IMG/VR virus record: IMGVR_UViG_3300037258_000514
Span: 111,953-175,952 of that record
DNA: 64,000 nucleotides
Source: a virus
Strand: one strand, 5' to 3'
Below the pieces are notes generated by a model. The model was not told where the DNA came from. It did not search any database and saw nothing but the letters and a program-made list of their open reading frames with translations. The translations under genes were made by a program, and so were the position numbers. Positions 9,040 through 15,493 of the stretch are shown here, piece by piece (position 1 is the stretch's first letter; every line of letters starts with the position of its first letter).

Positions 9040-9320
9040 TAATCTTCCAATCTTACAACACGCATTTCCTCGTCGGCAAGTTGCTTCTCATGCTTATCAA
9101 CAGCGAACGAATATCCTTGTCCTGTTAATTGCAGTTGTTTTTGCAAGATATGCTGACAGGCTTTCCTCTTTTCAAATTCTAACTTTTGGAATTTCCATGC
9201 AGGGCAAGTGCATCCAAACACTCCATCTTCGCGTTGACTTACTTTATATTTCTTCCCTGAAGTACCAATTACATCCCAGTGTTTTACCCAACCATTCGTG
9301 TCTTGAGTCTTATTTTTCAA
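9039..9320 (-). CDS. SWIM-type zinc-finger protein with C-terminal RVVRLED tag
   Basis: 93 residues. Pattern C-x-C-x(n)-C-x-H ('FGCTCPAW ... KACQHIL') matches a SWIM zinc finger, usually DNA- or protein-binding. The last seven residues RVVRLED belong to the shared tag family. Its stop overlaps the next ATG (TAATG). No catalytic domain visible. Confidence 0.7.
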   Translation of the reverse strand: MKNKTQDTNGWVKHWDVIGTSGKKYKVSQREDGVFGCTCPAWKFQKLEFEKRKACQHILQKQLQLTGQGYSFAVDKHEKQLADEEMRVVRLED

Positions 9321-9396
9321 TTCATCACCTTGAAGAACAAATCCTGCATTAAGACAGCGTTTTTTCGTACCGAGCGAGTTAAAGTGCGCGCTCCCT

Positions 9397-9510
9397 CTAT
9401 ATATCTGTAGATGTTATAGTCTTGAAACCCTTTTTCCTGGCATCTTCGCTTGCTTCTTCAGAAGGACGCGTTGCTTGGTAAGGCGCATCTGATTGCTTAG
9501 TAAGCATCAT
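9397..9510 (-). CDS. possible 37-aa protein
   Basis: An open frame (ATG 9510, or 9507) rich in charged and polar residues between two genes. No clear Shine-Dalgarno, and it follows a strong hairpin, so translation is uncertain. Confidence 0.25.
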   Translation of the reverse strand: MMLTKQSDAPYQATRPSEEASEDARKKGFKTITSTDI

Positions 9511-9534
9511 AATTTGATTAGAAGTAGACAATTT

Positions 9535-9578
9535 AAGTCTTCTGTTCCGCTCACTTCGGTGAACGGAACGCAGGACTT
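9535..9578 (-). terminator. strong hairpin downstream of the gene at 9593
   Basis: Stem GTTCCG/CGGAAC (9544-9549 with 9564-9569), inner stem TCAC/GTGA around a four-base loop, and an outer AAGTC/GACTT pair. It starts 15 bases after a stop codon on the minus strand. No U-run follows, so it could be a processing or stability element rather than an intrinsic terminator. Confidence 0.5.
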
Positions 9579-9592
9579 AACCTGCGTTTACC

Positions 9593-10540
9593 TTAGTCTT
9601 CGAATCTTACAGCGCGCATCGGAGCGTCAACCAAAGCCTTGTCCAATTCAGCTTTGATTTGTTCAAAGCCTGCTTGTACGCCTGCTCTCATTGACTCGTT
9701 AGTCCTTAACATATCAGGAGTAACGTCGTTGATAAGAGCCTTTGCTTGATCAGCAAGTTTGTCTAAGTTCTCATTGCCTGTTAGATTTCTAACTTTGAGA
9801 ACTTTCAGGAAGTCAGTCAGATTATCGAGCATCGAATCTCTGAAAACTTTCTTCTTTCCTTCTTCTGCTGGAGACAACCTTTCAACAAGATGTCCAACAA
9901 GTTCGTTCATTCCCGAGTAGAGGACTTGCTCTGCTACGTTACCCGCCTCTACCCATTTCTGAACCATCTTGTCAGCTTCTCTTGCAGCTACTTCTGCGCT
10001 GATCTCTTTTAGTTTCGCATCAACTGAGAACTGAACATATTGCCAACTAAAGTAAAAGCTAGCTCTATATGCTTCCTTTGTAAGGTAGTCATTGGGATCA
10101 AAAAGATCGCCTAGGGAGGCTTTTGCTTCTTCAAGATCGTGTTCGTAAGCATTAAAACAATTCTCAATCAATGGTAAACGTCCGGCTTGGTGTTGTGTAA
10201 GTTCGTTTTCTGTTTCGTTAAACAGGTCGATGGGCAACATATACATCGCTCTCTTTAACGGGAAGGGAATACAACGTCGAGAAAGGAACTCATCAATCTT
10301 AGCATCAAAGTTAAACAACTTCTTCAGTGCTTGTGAATTGAAGAGATCCTTTGAAACGTGAATGCGTTTCTTGTTCGCGTTCACTTGTATCTCAGAAGAG
10401 CTAACTGTCTTCGATAGGCTAGGCCACCTACGGCTAACCGTAAGGATAACAGCTGAATCCATAATGTTGTTCTTGGGCTTAACTGTTGGGTTAACTTCGT
10501 TGTGTTGCGTTGAGGGCATTTCAATTACTTCTGCTGTCAT
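9593..10540 (-). CDS. DUF3150-like protein with C-terminal RAVRFED tag
   Basis: 315 residues, alpha-helical. The layout (an early 'ILTVSRRWP' strand, conserved F/L-x-R-R segment, 'FSWQYVQF' and long C-terminal helices) resembles DUF3150 phage proteins, which often accompany AAA ATPases; this assignment is from memory and tentative. It ends in RAVRFED, the tag shared with four proteins just downstream. Start ATG has GGAAGG upstream. Confidence 0.65.
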   Translation of the reverse strand: MTAEVIEMPSTQHNEVNPTVKPKNNIMDSAVILTVSRRWPSLSKTVSSSEIQVNANKKRIHVSKDLFNSQALKKLFNFDAKIDEFLSRRCIPFPLKRAMYMLPIDLFNETENELTQHQAGRLPLIENCFNAYEHDLEEAKASLGDLFDPNDYLTKEAYRASFYFSWQYVQFSVDAKLKEISAEVAAREADKMVQKWVEAGNVAEQVLYSGMNELVGHLVERLSPAEEGKKKVFRDSMLDNLTDFLKVLKVRNLTGNENLDKLADQAKALINDVTPDMLRTNESMRAGVQAGFEQIKAELDKALVDAPMRAVRFED

Positions 10541-10731
10541 TGTTGATTACCTTCCTTTTCACAATTTAGTGATGAGTAATCCGCTGAACCTGTAAGAAAC
10601 TCTATAAAATCGTACACGAGTTCAGGACCAGATTGAGGCTGGCTTTCAGCTTTTGATATTTCAAGTAAATAAGCGGCCATATTTTTCGAGCAGAAATGCT
10701 CAAGTATAAATTGTTGTTGTATTTGTTTCAT
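10537..10731 (-). CDS. hypothetical protein (64 aa)
   Basis: Small acidic helical protein; its stop overlaps the ATG of the gene at 9593-10540. No recognised family. Confidence 0.6.
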   Translation of the reverse strand: MKQIQQQFILEHFCSKNMAAYLLEISKAESQPQSGPELVYDFIEFLTGSADYSSLNCEKEGNQQ

Positions 10732-10765
10732 TCTTCCCCTTTTAGATTAAGTAAGGACTACTCCC

Positions 10766-10789
10766 TACGGCGGAAGCCGTATTCTTTTT
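10766..10789 (+). terminator. hairpin with T-run in plus orientation
   Basis: TACGGC-GGAA-GCCGTA followed by TTCTTTTTG on the plus strand: a short intrinsic-terminator shape. Adjacent genes are all on the minus strand, so it could block antisense transcription or act as a minus-strand spacer hairpin. Confidence 0.45.
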
Positions 10790-10797
10790 GTACAAGA

Positions 10798-11064
10798 CTA
10801 ACAAGTACAGCTCTTACTTTGTTTTCCTTCTCTTATTCCAAGTAAATAAGCTAAAGCGAGCATTCGATCTAATTCTAGAAGCTGATGCTCCTGATACGGA
10901 TCCACATGAAGCGCAAGCGTTGTAATAAAATCAGTTGCTGCTACACTATTTACTTCATTTGCCATTCCGCCTTCAATGAGAAGCGCTACTATTTCTGTTC
11001 TATTTACATGTAGACGCTTTTCGCATTCTGCTGCTAATTTAGCAGCCCAGGTTAATTCAAACAT
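10798..11064 (-). CDS. hypothetical protein (88 aa)
   Basis: All-helical; ends in the sequence SKSCTC. Its start overlaps the end of the gene at 11057. No recognised family. Confidence 0.6.
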   Translation of the reverse strand: MFELTWAAKLAAECEKRLHVNRTEIVALLIEGGMANEVNSVAATDFITTLALHVDPYQEHQLLELDRMLALAYLLGIREGKQSKSCTC

Positions 11065-11461
11065 ATTTCACCACGATGTATCGTTTGTTCTTCTTTTCTG
11101 TTTTCACTTCTGCTCCAGCCTCTCTAGCCCAAGCAACAGGGTCACCTGGATACTCAGGACAAAGTTCTGCGCATTGGTCGTAAGTAACGATATTCTTGTT
11201 AGCTTTAGCCAATGAAAAGAAAGCAAAGGCTATTACATCACCCTTGCTTCCTGGTTTTAGTTTGCTTTGACTTTTCTTATTTTCTTCTTTAGCTGCTGTT
11301 GTTACAGTTTTGTTATACGCTCTAGCTAACGCGTGTCCTGTAACCTCATCAAGCCACTTATCTAAGCCAATTTCACGAATCCGTAGACGATCTTCTTTGT
11401 TCAATCCACTGTAGTCAATGTAACAACGTCCACCAGTTTGTAATGGTAAGGGGTTTGACAT
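11057..11461 (-). CDS. hypothetical protein (134 aa)
   Basis: Mixed alpha/beta with a lysine-rich middle and a terminal strand 'RYIVVKYV'. Member of the same tight chain. No recognised family. Confidence 0.65.
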   Translation of the reverse strand: MSNPLPLQTGGRCYIDYSGLNKEDRLRIREIGLDKWLDEVTGHALARAYNKTVTTAAKEENKKSQSKLKPGSKGDVIAFAFFSLAKANKNIVTYDQCAELCPEYPGDPVAWAREAGAEVKTEKKNKRYIVVKYV

Positions 11462-11462
11462 C

Positions 11463-12149
11463 TTATCCCTCTACGGTAATCAAGCGTTCAGGATTAAAAT
11501 CTACAGCACGCATTTCAGCATGTTGCTGAAGTTTGTTCCTTTCTTCAGCAAGTTGTTGTTTAGCCTCGGCAAGATGTTTTTCTTTCTCTGCCTTTAAACG
11601 GTCCTCGTTTTGCTTCTCGTAAATAGCCTTATTTGCTGCGTATTCGGCTTCCCACTCCGCAGATTGTTTCGCTCGTTTATCCGCCTTTCTTTGTAGACGC
11701 GCAGCAGTTAATACTTCCTGATGAGCCTGCCTTTGCTTCCAAACTTCAGGGTCGTCTGAAGTTGTAAACGCTGTGTAATACGAATCAAAAGGAATGTGTA
11801 TATGAAACCACTTTCCATCGGATGTTATTTTATAATCTCCCTGATTAAATCCGGCAGTTTTTAGTGTTGTAATTGCAGTTGCAGCACGTTGAATATTAAT
11901 ATTCACGCCACCTGATTCGTAATTCATCAGCCAGATTACGTCTCTGTATTGATATTTATGTCCACTCATGTCTGCATTGGCATTGCCGAACGGTTTGCCG
12001 ATTGCTTCAAGCAGGATTCTTATTGCTTTTCCTGCTTCATCGAACGTTAATGTTCGGCAGCTCCCAGAGCGCAATGCTTCTTCCCACGACCTAATTTCTA
12101 GTTCAGGATCAAGCTCTTGCAGTTGTGTTATGTAATCTTTTACTTTCAT
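11463..12149 (-). CDS. hypothetical protein with C-terminal coiled coil (228 aa)
   Basis: The first 20 residues (VKDYITQLQELDPELEI) match a short opening common in phage proteins of unknown function. A globular middle is followed by a long charged coiled coil (about 150-215). Near the end is MRAVDFNPE, similar to the MRAVRFED terminus of the protein at 9593 but not terminal here. Confidence 0.65.
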   Translation of the reverse strand: MKVKDYITQLQELDPELEIRSWEEALRSGSCRTLTFDEAGKAIRILLEAIGKPFGNANADMSGHKYQYRDVIWLMNYESGGVNINIQRAATAITTLKTAGFNQGDYKITSDGKWFHIHIPFDSYYTAFTTSDDPEVWKQRQAHQEVLTAARLQRKADKRAKQSAEWEAEYAANKAIYEKQNEDRLKAEKEKHLAEAKQQLAEERNKLQQHAEMRAVDFNPERLITVEG

Positions 12150-12204
12150 TGACCATCCTTTCTTGTTTAGCGCATGTTGAAATAGATTGTTTTTGCAAGT
12201 GACA

Positions 12205-12450
12205 TTACTTCCTCTCTCCTAACAGGTCTTGAACTTTGTCACACGGAACTGTTGCTATACTCGTTACATACGACCATCCGTAAGTATAGGAGTTAATAGC
12301 GGCAAAACAAATACCAGTTCTTTGATCTTTGAAGTAGCTAATCGTTTGGCTTGGTTCTATCTTGTCAGGTTTATCGTTGGATTGACACGAAGTTAGAAAT
12401 AGTGCAGCAGTAAGAACCAGTGTTTTAAGCAGGCGACTCTGTGTTTTCAT
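12205..12450 (-). CDS. small lipoprotein (81 aa)
   Basis: ATG 12450 is preceded by AAAGGAG. A short basic start, hydrophobic core (LKTLVLTAALFL) and lipobox LTSC at about residues 19-22 indicate a signal-peptidase II lipoprotein, exported and lipid-anchored. Two more cysteines follow. In an early phage region such proteins are often superinfection-exclusion factors; that role is inferred. Confidence 0.75.
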   Translation of the reverse strand: MKTQSRLLKTLVLTAALFLTSCQSNDKPDKIEPSQTISYFKDQRTGICFAAINSYTYGWSYVTSIATVPCDKVQDLLGERK

Positions 12451-12706
12451 ACTCTCCTTTAGAGAAAAGAACCCTCTCAATATATGAAACCTCTTCAGCT
12501 AAAGCATCAGCACGAAGCTTATGCTTTCCTAGCTTCGTACCATCTATCATTGTTGCTTGCCACATGCCGTCTTCTGTTGGTTCGACATTACTAACACGAC
12601 AAACGCTGGCTTGCCCCTCACGGAGCAAGTCAGCTAATCTGTCGTCGTATATGAAGGCTATACGGCCTTCTTTACTGATTGAGAGTTTGAGTTTCTGGTC
12701 TGGCAT
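12425..12706 (-). CDS. small protein adjoining DUF2997 (93 aa)
   Basis: ATG 12706 has GGAG upstream. The pattern 'IAFIYDDRLADLL' followed by 'ASVCRVSNVEP' and 'ALAEEVSYIE' matches a small family that I remember next to DUF2997/DUF1257 genes in phages. Function unknown. Overlaps both neighbours. Confidence 0.65.
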   Translation of the reverse strand: MPDQKLKLSISKEGRIAFIYDDRLADLLREGQASVCRVSNVEPTEDGMWQATMIDGTKLGKHKLRADALAEEVSYIERVLFSKGEYENTESPA

Positions 12707-12854
12707 ACATCTCCATTGTTGGTTCGTCGCTTGATACTTTGCCGAGTGCTTCTTCAAGATTGCGCGTTAACTCTTTGCAACTACTTCCTGAAACACCATT
12801 AACAAAGATGGAAACTTTACCATCTTTTGGAATTAACACTTTGATTGTTTGCAT
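12672..12854 (-). CDS. DUF2997 protein
   Basis: 60 residues with the DUF2997 signature: strand 'IKVLIPKDGKVSIFVNG', then 'SCKELTRNLEEALG'. In phages and cyanobacteria it accompanies DUF1257 (ycf35), as here 3 bases away. Biochemical role unknown. Confidence 0.8.
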   Translation of the reverse strand: MQTIKVLIPKDGKVSIFVNGVSGSSCKELTRNLEEALGKVSSDEPTMEMYARPETQTLNQ

Positions 12855-12856
12855 AG

Positions 12857-13297
12857 TTAGTTCTTTACCGCCTCAAGCTCAATCGTTCCATCCTTGAGCG
12901 TAGTTGTTCGGATTTCGAATCCAAACGGAATGTTCTTCTTCGCAACTTCCAACTGATAGTTTTGGATCAGGTTAGAAGCATTGGAACCTACCTTTGCTTC
13001 CAAACCATATCCTCCACCGAAGAAGTCGTAAAGTAGAGTGTAGCCAGACTTTGCAGTGCGGCTCTTTACAACACCAACTTCGTAAGCGTTTTTGTTTCCA
13101 GGCACACGAAGAGCATGATCACACTTACCAAGATCCTTCTCGCTAAAGCCGGCAGGGACCGGATAATCTCCTACGCTATGTCCCCACCACTTATATGAAT
13201 GTTGATCACGAACAAATTCTAATCCAATATTCTTAGCTGCTTTTTCAAGACAACCTAAATCCTTAATTTCACAATCTATCGTTACAACGTGTGACAT
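12857..13297 (-). CDS. DUF1257 / Ycf35-like protein
   Basis: 146 residues starting MSHVVTIDCEIKDLGCLEKA, the characteristic DUF1257 opening, with the family-like 'YTLLYDFFGGGYGLE' near residue 90. Ycf35 is a conserved plastid/cyanobacterial protein of unknown function, often encoded with Ycf46-type AAA ATPases; one lies 2.2 kb away at 15490. Its start overlaps the end of a mobile nuclease gene by 29 bases. Confidence 0.8.
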   Translation of the reverse strand: MSHVVTIDCEIKDLGCLEKAAKNIGLEFVRDQHSYKWWGHSVGDYPVPAGFSEKDLGKCDHALRVPGNKNAYEVGVVKSRTAKSGYTLLYDFFGGGYGLEAKVGSNASNLIQNYQLEVAKKNIPFGFEIRTTTLKDGTIELEAVKN

Positions 13298-13904
13298 TTG
13301 TTATATCCTCCATTAGTTTATTTATACCGTTGTTCTTGAACTTACCTGTTAAATCTGTGACTATAATAAATTCGGCGTTATTTTCTGCGCACCATCCCTC
13401 TGCTGCCGCAAATTTTCTTGGATTATCATAACAATCCAAGAAACACTTTGGTTTTACCTCAACAAGAAATTTCTTTGTCCTTATGCTGTAAAGCATAAAA
13501 TCAGGTACGTATTTCTTCTTGTATCCTGATTCAGATATGTAGGCTATTCTAATTGGTTCATATTCAAATCTTTCTACAAAAGGATTTTCTTCCAAGAATC
13601 TAATGTAGTAACGCTCAAAGCTGCTTCTACAATAGAAATTTCCTCCTTTTTCAGTTTGAATATAGCCTCCACAAAACTTACCGCGCTTTGATATAAGATT
13701 CTCTTTTCCTATAGATCTAAGAATCTTCTTTACGGAATGTAAATTAATTCCTGATATACTCCGTAGTTCAGAAGCGTTAAGTAATGAATGCTGTTCGAGT
13801 AATGATACAACTACTCGACGCTTTCCCGCAAAATCCAGTTGTTCTTTGTGCTTCACGTATTTTTGTATTTGCTCATCTGGCGAAGTGCGCCATCGAATTT
13901 TCAT
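13269..13904 (-). CDS. freestanding TnsA-like PD-(D/E)xK endonuclease
   Basis: 211 residues from ATG 13904 (AGGAAG upstream; an ATG at 13937 is also possible). The N-terminal half has a winged-helix-like HTH (LLNASELRSISGINLHSVKK). The nuclease core has E in 'CRSSFERYY', D in 'YVPDFMLY', E-x-K in 'LVEVKP' and a final 'FIIVTDL' strand, closely matching the domain at 4460. A different DNA-binding module on the same nuclease suggests module exchange. It is inserted at the start of the ycf35-like gene. Confidence 0.75.
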   Translation of the reverse strand: MKIRWRTSPDEQIQKYVKHKEQLDFAGKRRVVVSLLEQHSLLNASELRSISGINLHSVKKILRSIGKENLISKRGKFCGGYIQTEKGGNFYCRSSFERYYIRFLEENPFVERFEYEPIRIAYISESGYKKKYVPDFMLYSIRTKKFLVEVKPKCFLDCYDNPRKFAAAEGWCAENNAEFIIVTDLTGKFKNNGINKLMEDITNVTRCNDRL

Positions 13905-13988
13905 TTCTTCCTGACGATCTTTTAAAGATTGAATCATTAAGTAATAATGGTATCAAAAATCGTAAAAATCGTCAAGCATTTCTTTAAG

Positions 13989-14204
13989 TTACAGTTTTTT
14001 CTTCGCCCCTTTCTTCTTTGTTTTCTTGGTAATATCCTTCACATACACCTTTACAAGTGGGGATGCAAAAGGTCTGTTTCTGTATCCACATTGCGACTTC
14101 AATGTAAATTCATGAAACCACATCTTTACCTTCCCACCCCACTTAATCTTCATGCCGCAGTTATTGCAGCGATGCAAAATCTTATACGTTTTGAGAATTT
14201 TCAA
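13989..14204 (-). CDS. small basic zinc-knuckle protein (71 aa)
   Basis: One CNNC knuckle near residue 13, another cysteine near residue 39, and a very lysine-rich C-terminus (KKTKKKGAKKK). Probably nucleic-acid binding. No recognised family. Confidence 0.65.
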   Translation of the reverse strand: MKILKTYKILHRCNNCGMKIKWGGKVKMWFHEFTLKSQCGYRNRPFASPLVKVYVKDITKKTKKKGAKKKL

Positions 14205-14213
14205 CTTTCACTC

Positions 14214-14438
14214 CTACTGAATGCTTTGTGGTTTGTGCAGTTTAAGGTCTATTCTTTCTCCGTCTATTATCCATAGCGCTTGTTTAATAATTTCTTCTGC
14301 ATCCCAATATTTCTTACGCAGCGTGCCTTCTCTGTTTTTGTAATTAGCTAGAAGATACGACCAAGCATTAATCAGCTTAGTCTTTCCTGGTTCTTCTCTT
14401 TCAGCTAAAGGCGTAGCCCGACTGTAATTAATTTTCAA
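14214..14438 (-). CDS. hypothetical protein (74 aa)
   Basis: Helical protein with Trp/Tyr-rich core; overlaps the start of the gene at 14428 by 11 bases. No recognised family. Confidence 0.65.
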   Translation of the reverse strand: MKINYSRATPLAEREEPGKTKLINAWSYLLANYKNREGTLRKKYWDAEEIIKQALWIIDGERIDLKLHKPQSIQ

Positions 14439-14883
14439 CTATTACTCCTGTTTCCTGTAAGATGTAATAGTCAATTACGTTTGCTACAACTTGCGCGCGC
14501 TCTTTTAGAAGAATTGCATTTTCAAATCTTACCTGATCTTCTTCGCGCCAATCGCCCACGTAGAATAGCCAATCGTCTTGATGACGATCGCTAATCCTGA
14601 GAAGTGCCCGCGCTACTCTAGCATCGCTTCCTTCAAACTTAGCTCTTTCTTCTTCAGGAGAGAGCAATACGCTCCATCCTGCTATACATCCTGCAGTTCC
14701 ACACGATGGTAGATTAAAAGCAAATCCACAATCCATAATTGGTTCACCCGCAAATCCTCTTCTAACATATCCACCCATTATCAAGCGAGCGGGCTCTTCA
14801 AGAATGTGCTTCTTTACCTCAAGTAGTAGCTCGATGTTGAGGTTTGGGTTGGGATAATTAGTTGTACCAACGGCGTTTTCCAT
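14428..14883 (-). CDS. conserved hypothetical protein (151 aa)
   Basis: ATG 14883 preferred (GAGG 9 bases upstream). The segment 'CGTAGCIAGWSVLL' near residue 62 is a motif I have seen in uncharacterised bacterial proteins (C-G-T-x-x-C-I-A-G-W). No function known. Confidence 0.65.
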   Translation of the reverse strand: MENAVGTTNYPNPNLNIELLLEVKKHILEEPARLIMGGYVRRGFAGEPIMDCGFAFNLPSCGTAGCIAGWSVLLSPEEERAKFEGSDARVARALLRISDRHQDDWLFYVGDWREEDQVRFENAILLKERAQVVANVIDYYILQETGVIVEN

Positions 14884-15049
14884 CTTTCGGTTCCTCATTC
14901 CTAAATTCTTCTATAGTCGCATCATCTTCTTCAATAATCGAATTACAATCAATGCAACGACGAGGCCCAGTTACATCTGTTTCCTCTTCAACCCATGTTT
15001 TATCGCATTGTATACATGTTAGTCTAACGTATATTGTTTCATATGACAT
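14858..15049 (-). CDS. small zinc-ribbon protein (63 aa)
   Basis: ATG 15049 with GGAG five bases upstream. CIQC and CIDC knuckles 20 residues apart form a zinc ribbon; acidic tail. Overlaps the next gene by 26 bases. Confidence 0.7.
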   Translation of the reverse strand: MSYETIYVRLTCIQCDKTWVEEETDVTGPRRCIDCNSIIEEDDATIEEFRNEEPKDGKRRWYN

Positions 15050-15061
15050 AACTCCTCCAGA

Positions 15062-15086
15062 AGATGCTCTTTTACTAAGAGCATCT
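15062..15086. other. intergenic hairpin
   Basis: Perfect 10-bp stem AGATGCTCTT/AAGAGCATCT around a 5-base loop, just upstream of the start of the gene ending at 14858. Could be a processing or termination signal in the minus-strand transcript. Confidence 0.5.
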
Positions 15087-15097
15087 ACATGCAAAAG

Positions 15098-15274
15098 TTA
15101 CTTCCTCACAATATAACCAATGGCTTCGAGCCAAGCGATAAAGCCCGCAATAGACATAAGTGAGAACAAGAACTTTAGCACTATGTTGAATATATCAGTT
15201 GTTTTCCAAATTACAGCCAGAAACAAAAACACTACGGCTGCGCTAAACATATAAAGTTGGTATAGATGTGTCAA
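15098..15274 (-). CDS. two-helix membrane protein (58 aa)
   Basis: I chose TTG 15274 because AAGGAGAG lies 6-7 bases upstream and the codon overlaps the preceding stop (TTGA); an in-frame ATG at 15295 lies upstream of that site. Two hydrophobic helices with short basic ends. Function unknown. Confidence 0.6.
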   Translation of the reverse strand: MTHLYQLYMFSAAVVFLFLAVIWKTTDIFNIVLKFLFSLMSIAGFIAWLEAIGYIVRK

Positions 15275-15336
15275 TTTTTTCTCTCCTTTCCGCATTCCTC
15301 AAAGAAATGCATCGCACTTATCTGTATTTCACTCAT
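15271..15336 (-). CDS. possible 21-aa mini-protein
   Basis: ATG 15336 with AAGGTG upstream; its TGA overlaps the TTG start of the membrane protein, so it may serve for translational coupling. Too short for any family call. Confidence 0.35.
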   Translation of the reverse strand: MSEIQISAMHFFEECGKERKN

Positions 15337-15493
15337 TGCTCACCTTCTCATCGTAAGCAGCCTCAAAAAGCTTCTTAGCTACGTCATAGTGAATATGACG
15401 CAGTGATTGATAGATCAAGTTACAAATCGAACAGGCTTGATTTGCATGATCGTAGACAGGCGCTTCTTCACAGAATCGACACATCATGCTCAT
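15329..15493 (-). CDS. 54-aa zinc-ribbon protein coupled to the AAA ATPase
   Basis: ATG 15493 overlaps the AAA stop (ATGA). CRFC and CSIC knuckles 16 residues apart, then a helix. The tight coupling suggests it may work with the Ycf46-type ATPase; that is inference. Confidence 0.6.
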   Translation of the reverse strand: MSMMCRFCEEAPVYDHANQACSICNLIYQSLRHIHYDVAKKLFEAAYDEKVSNE

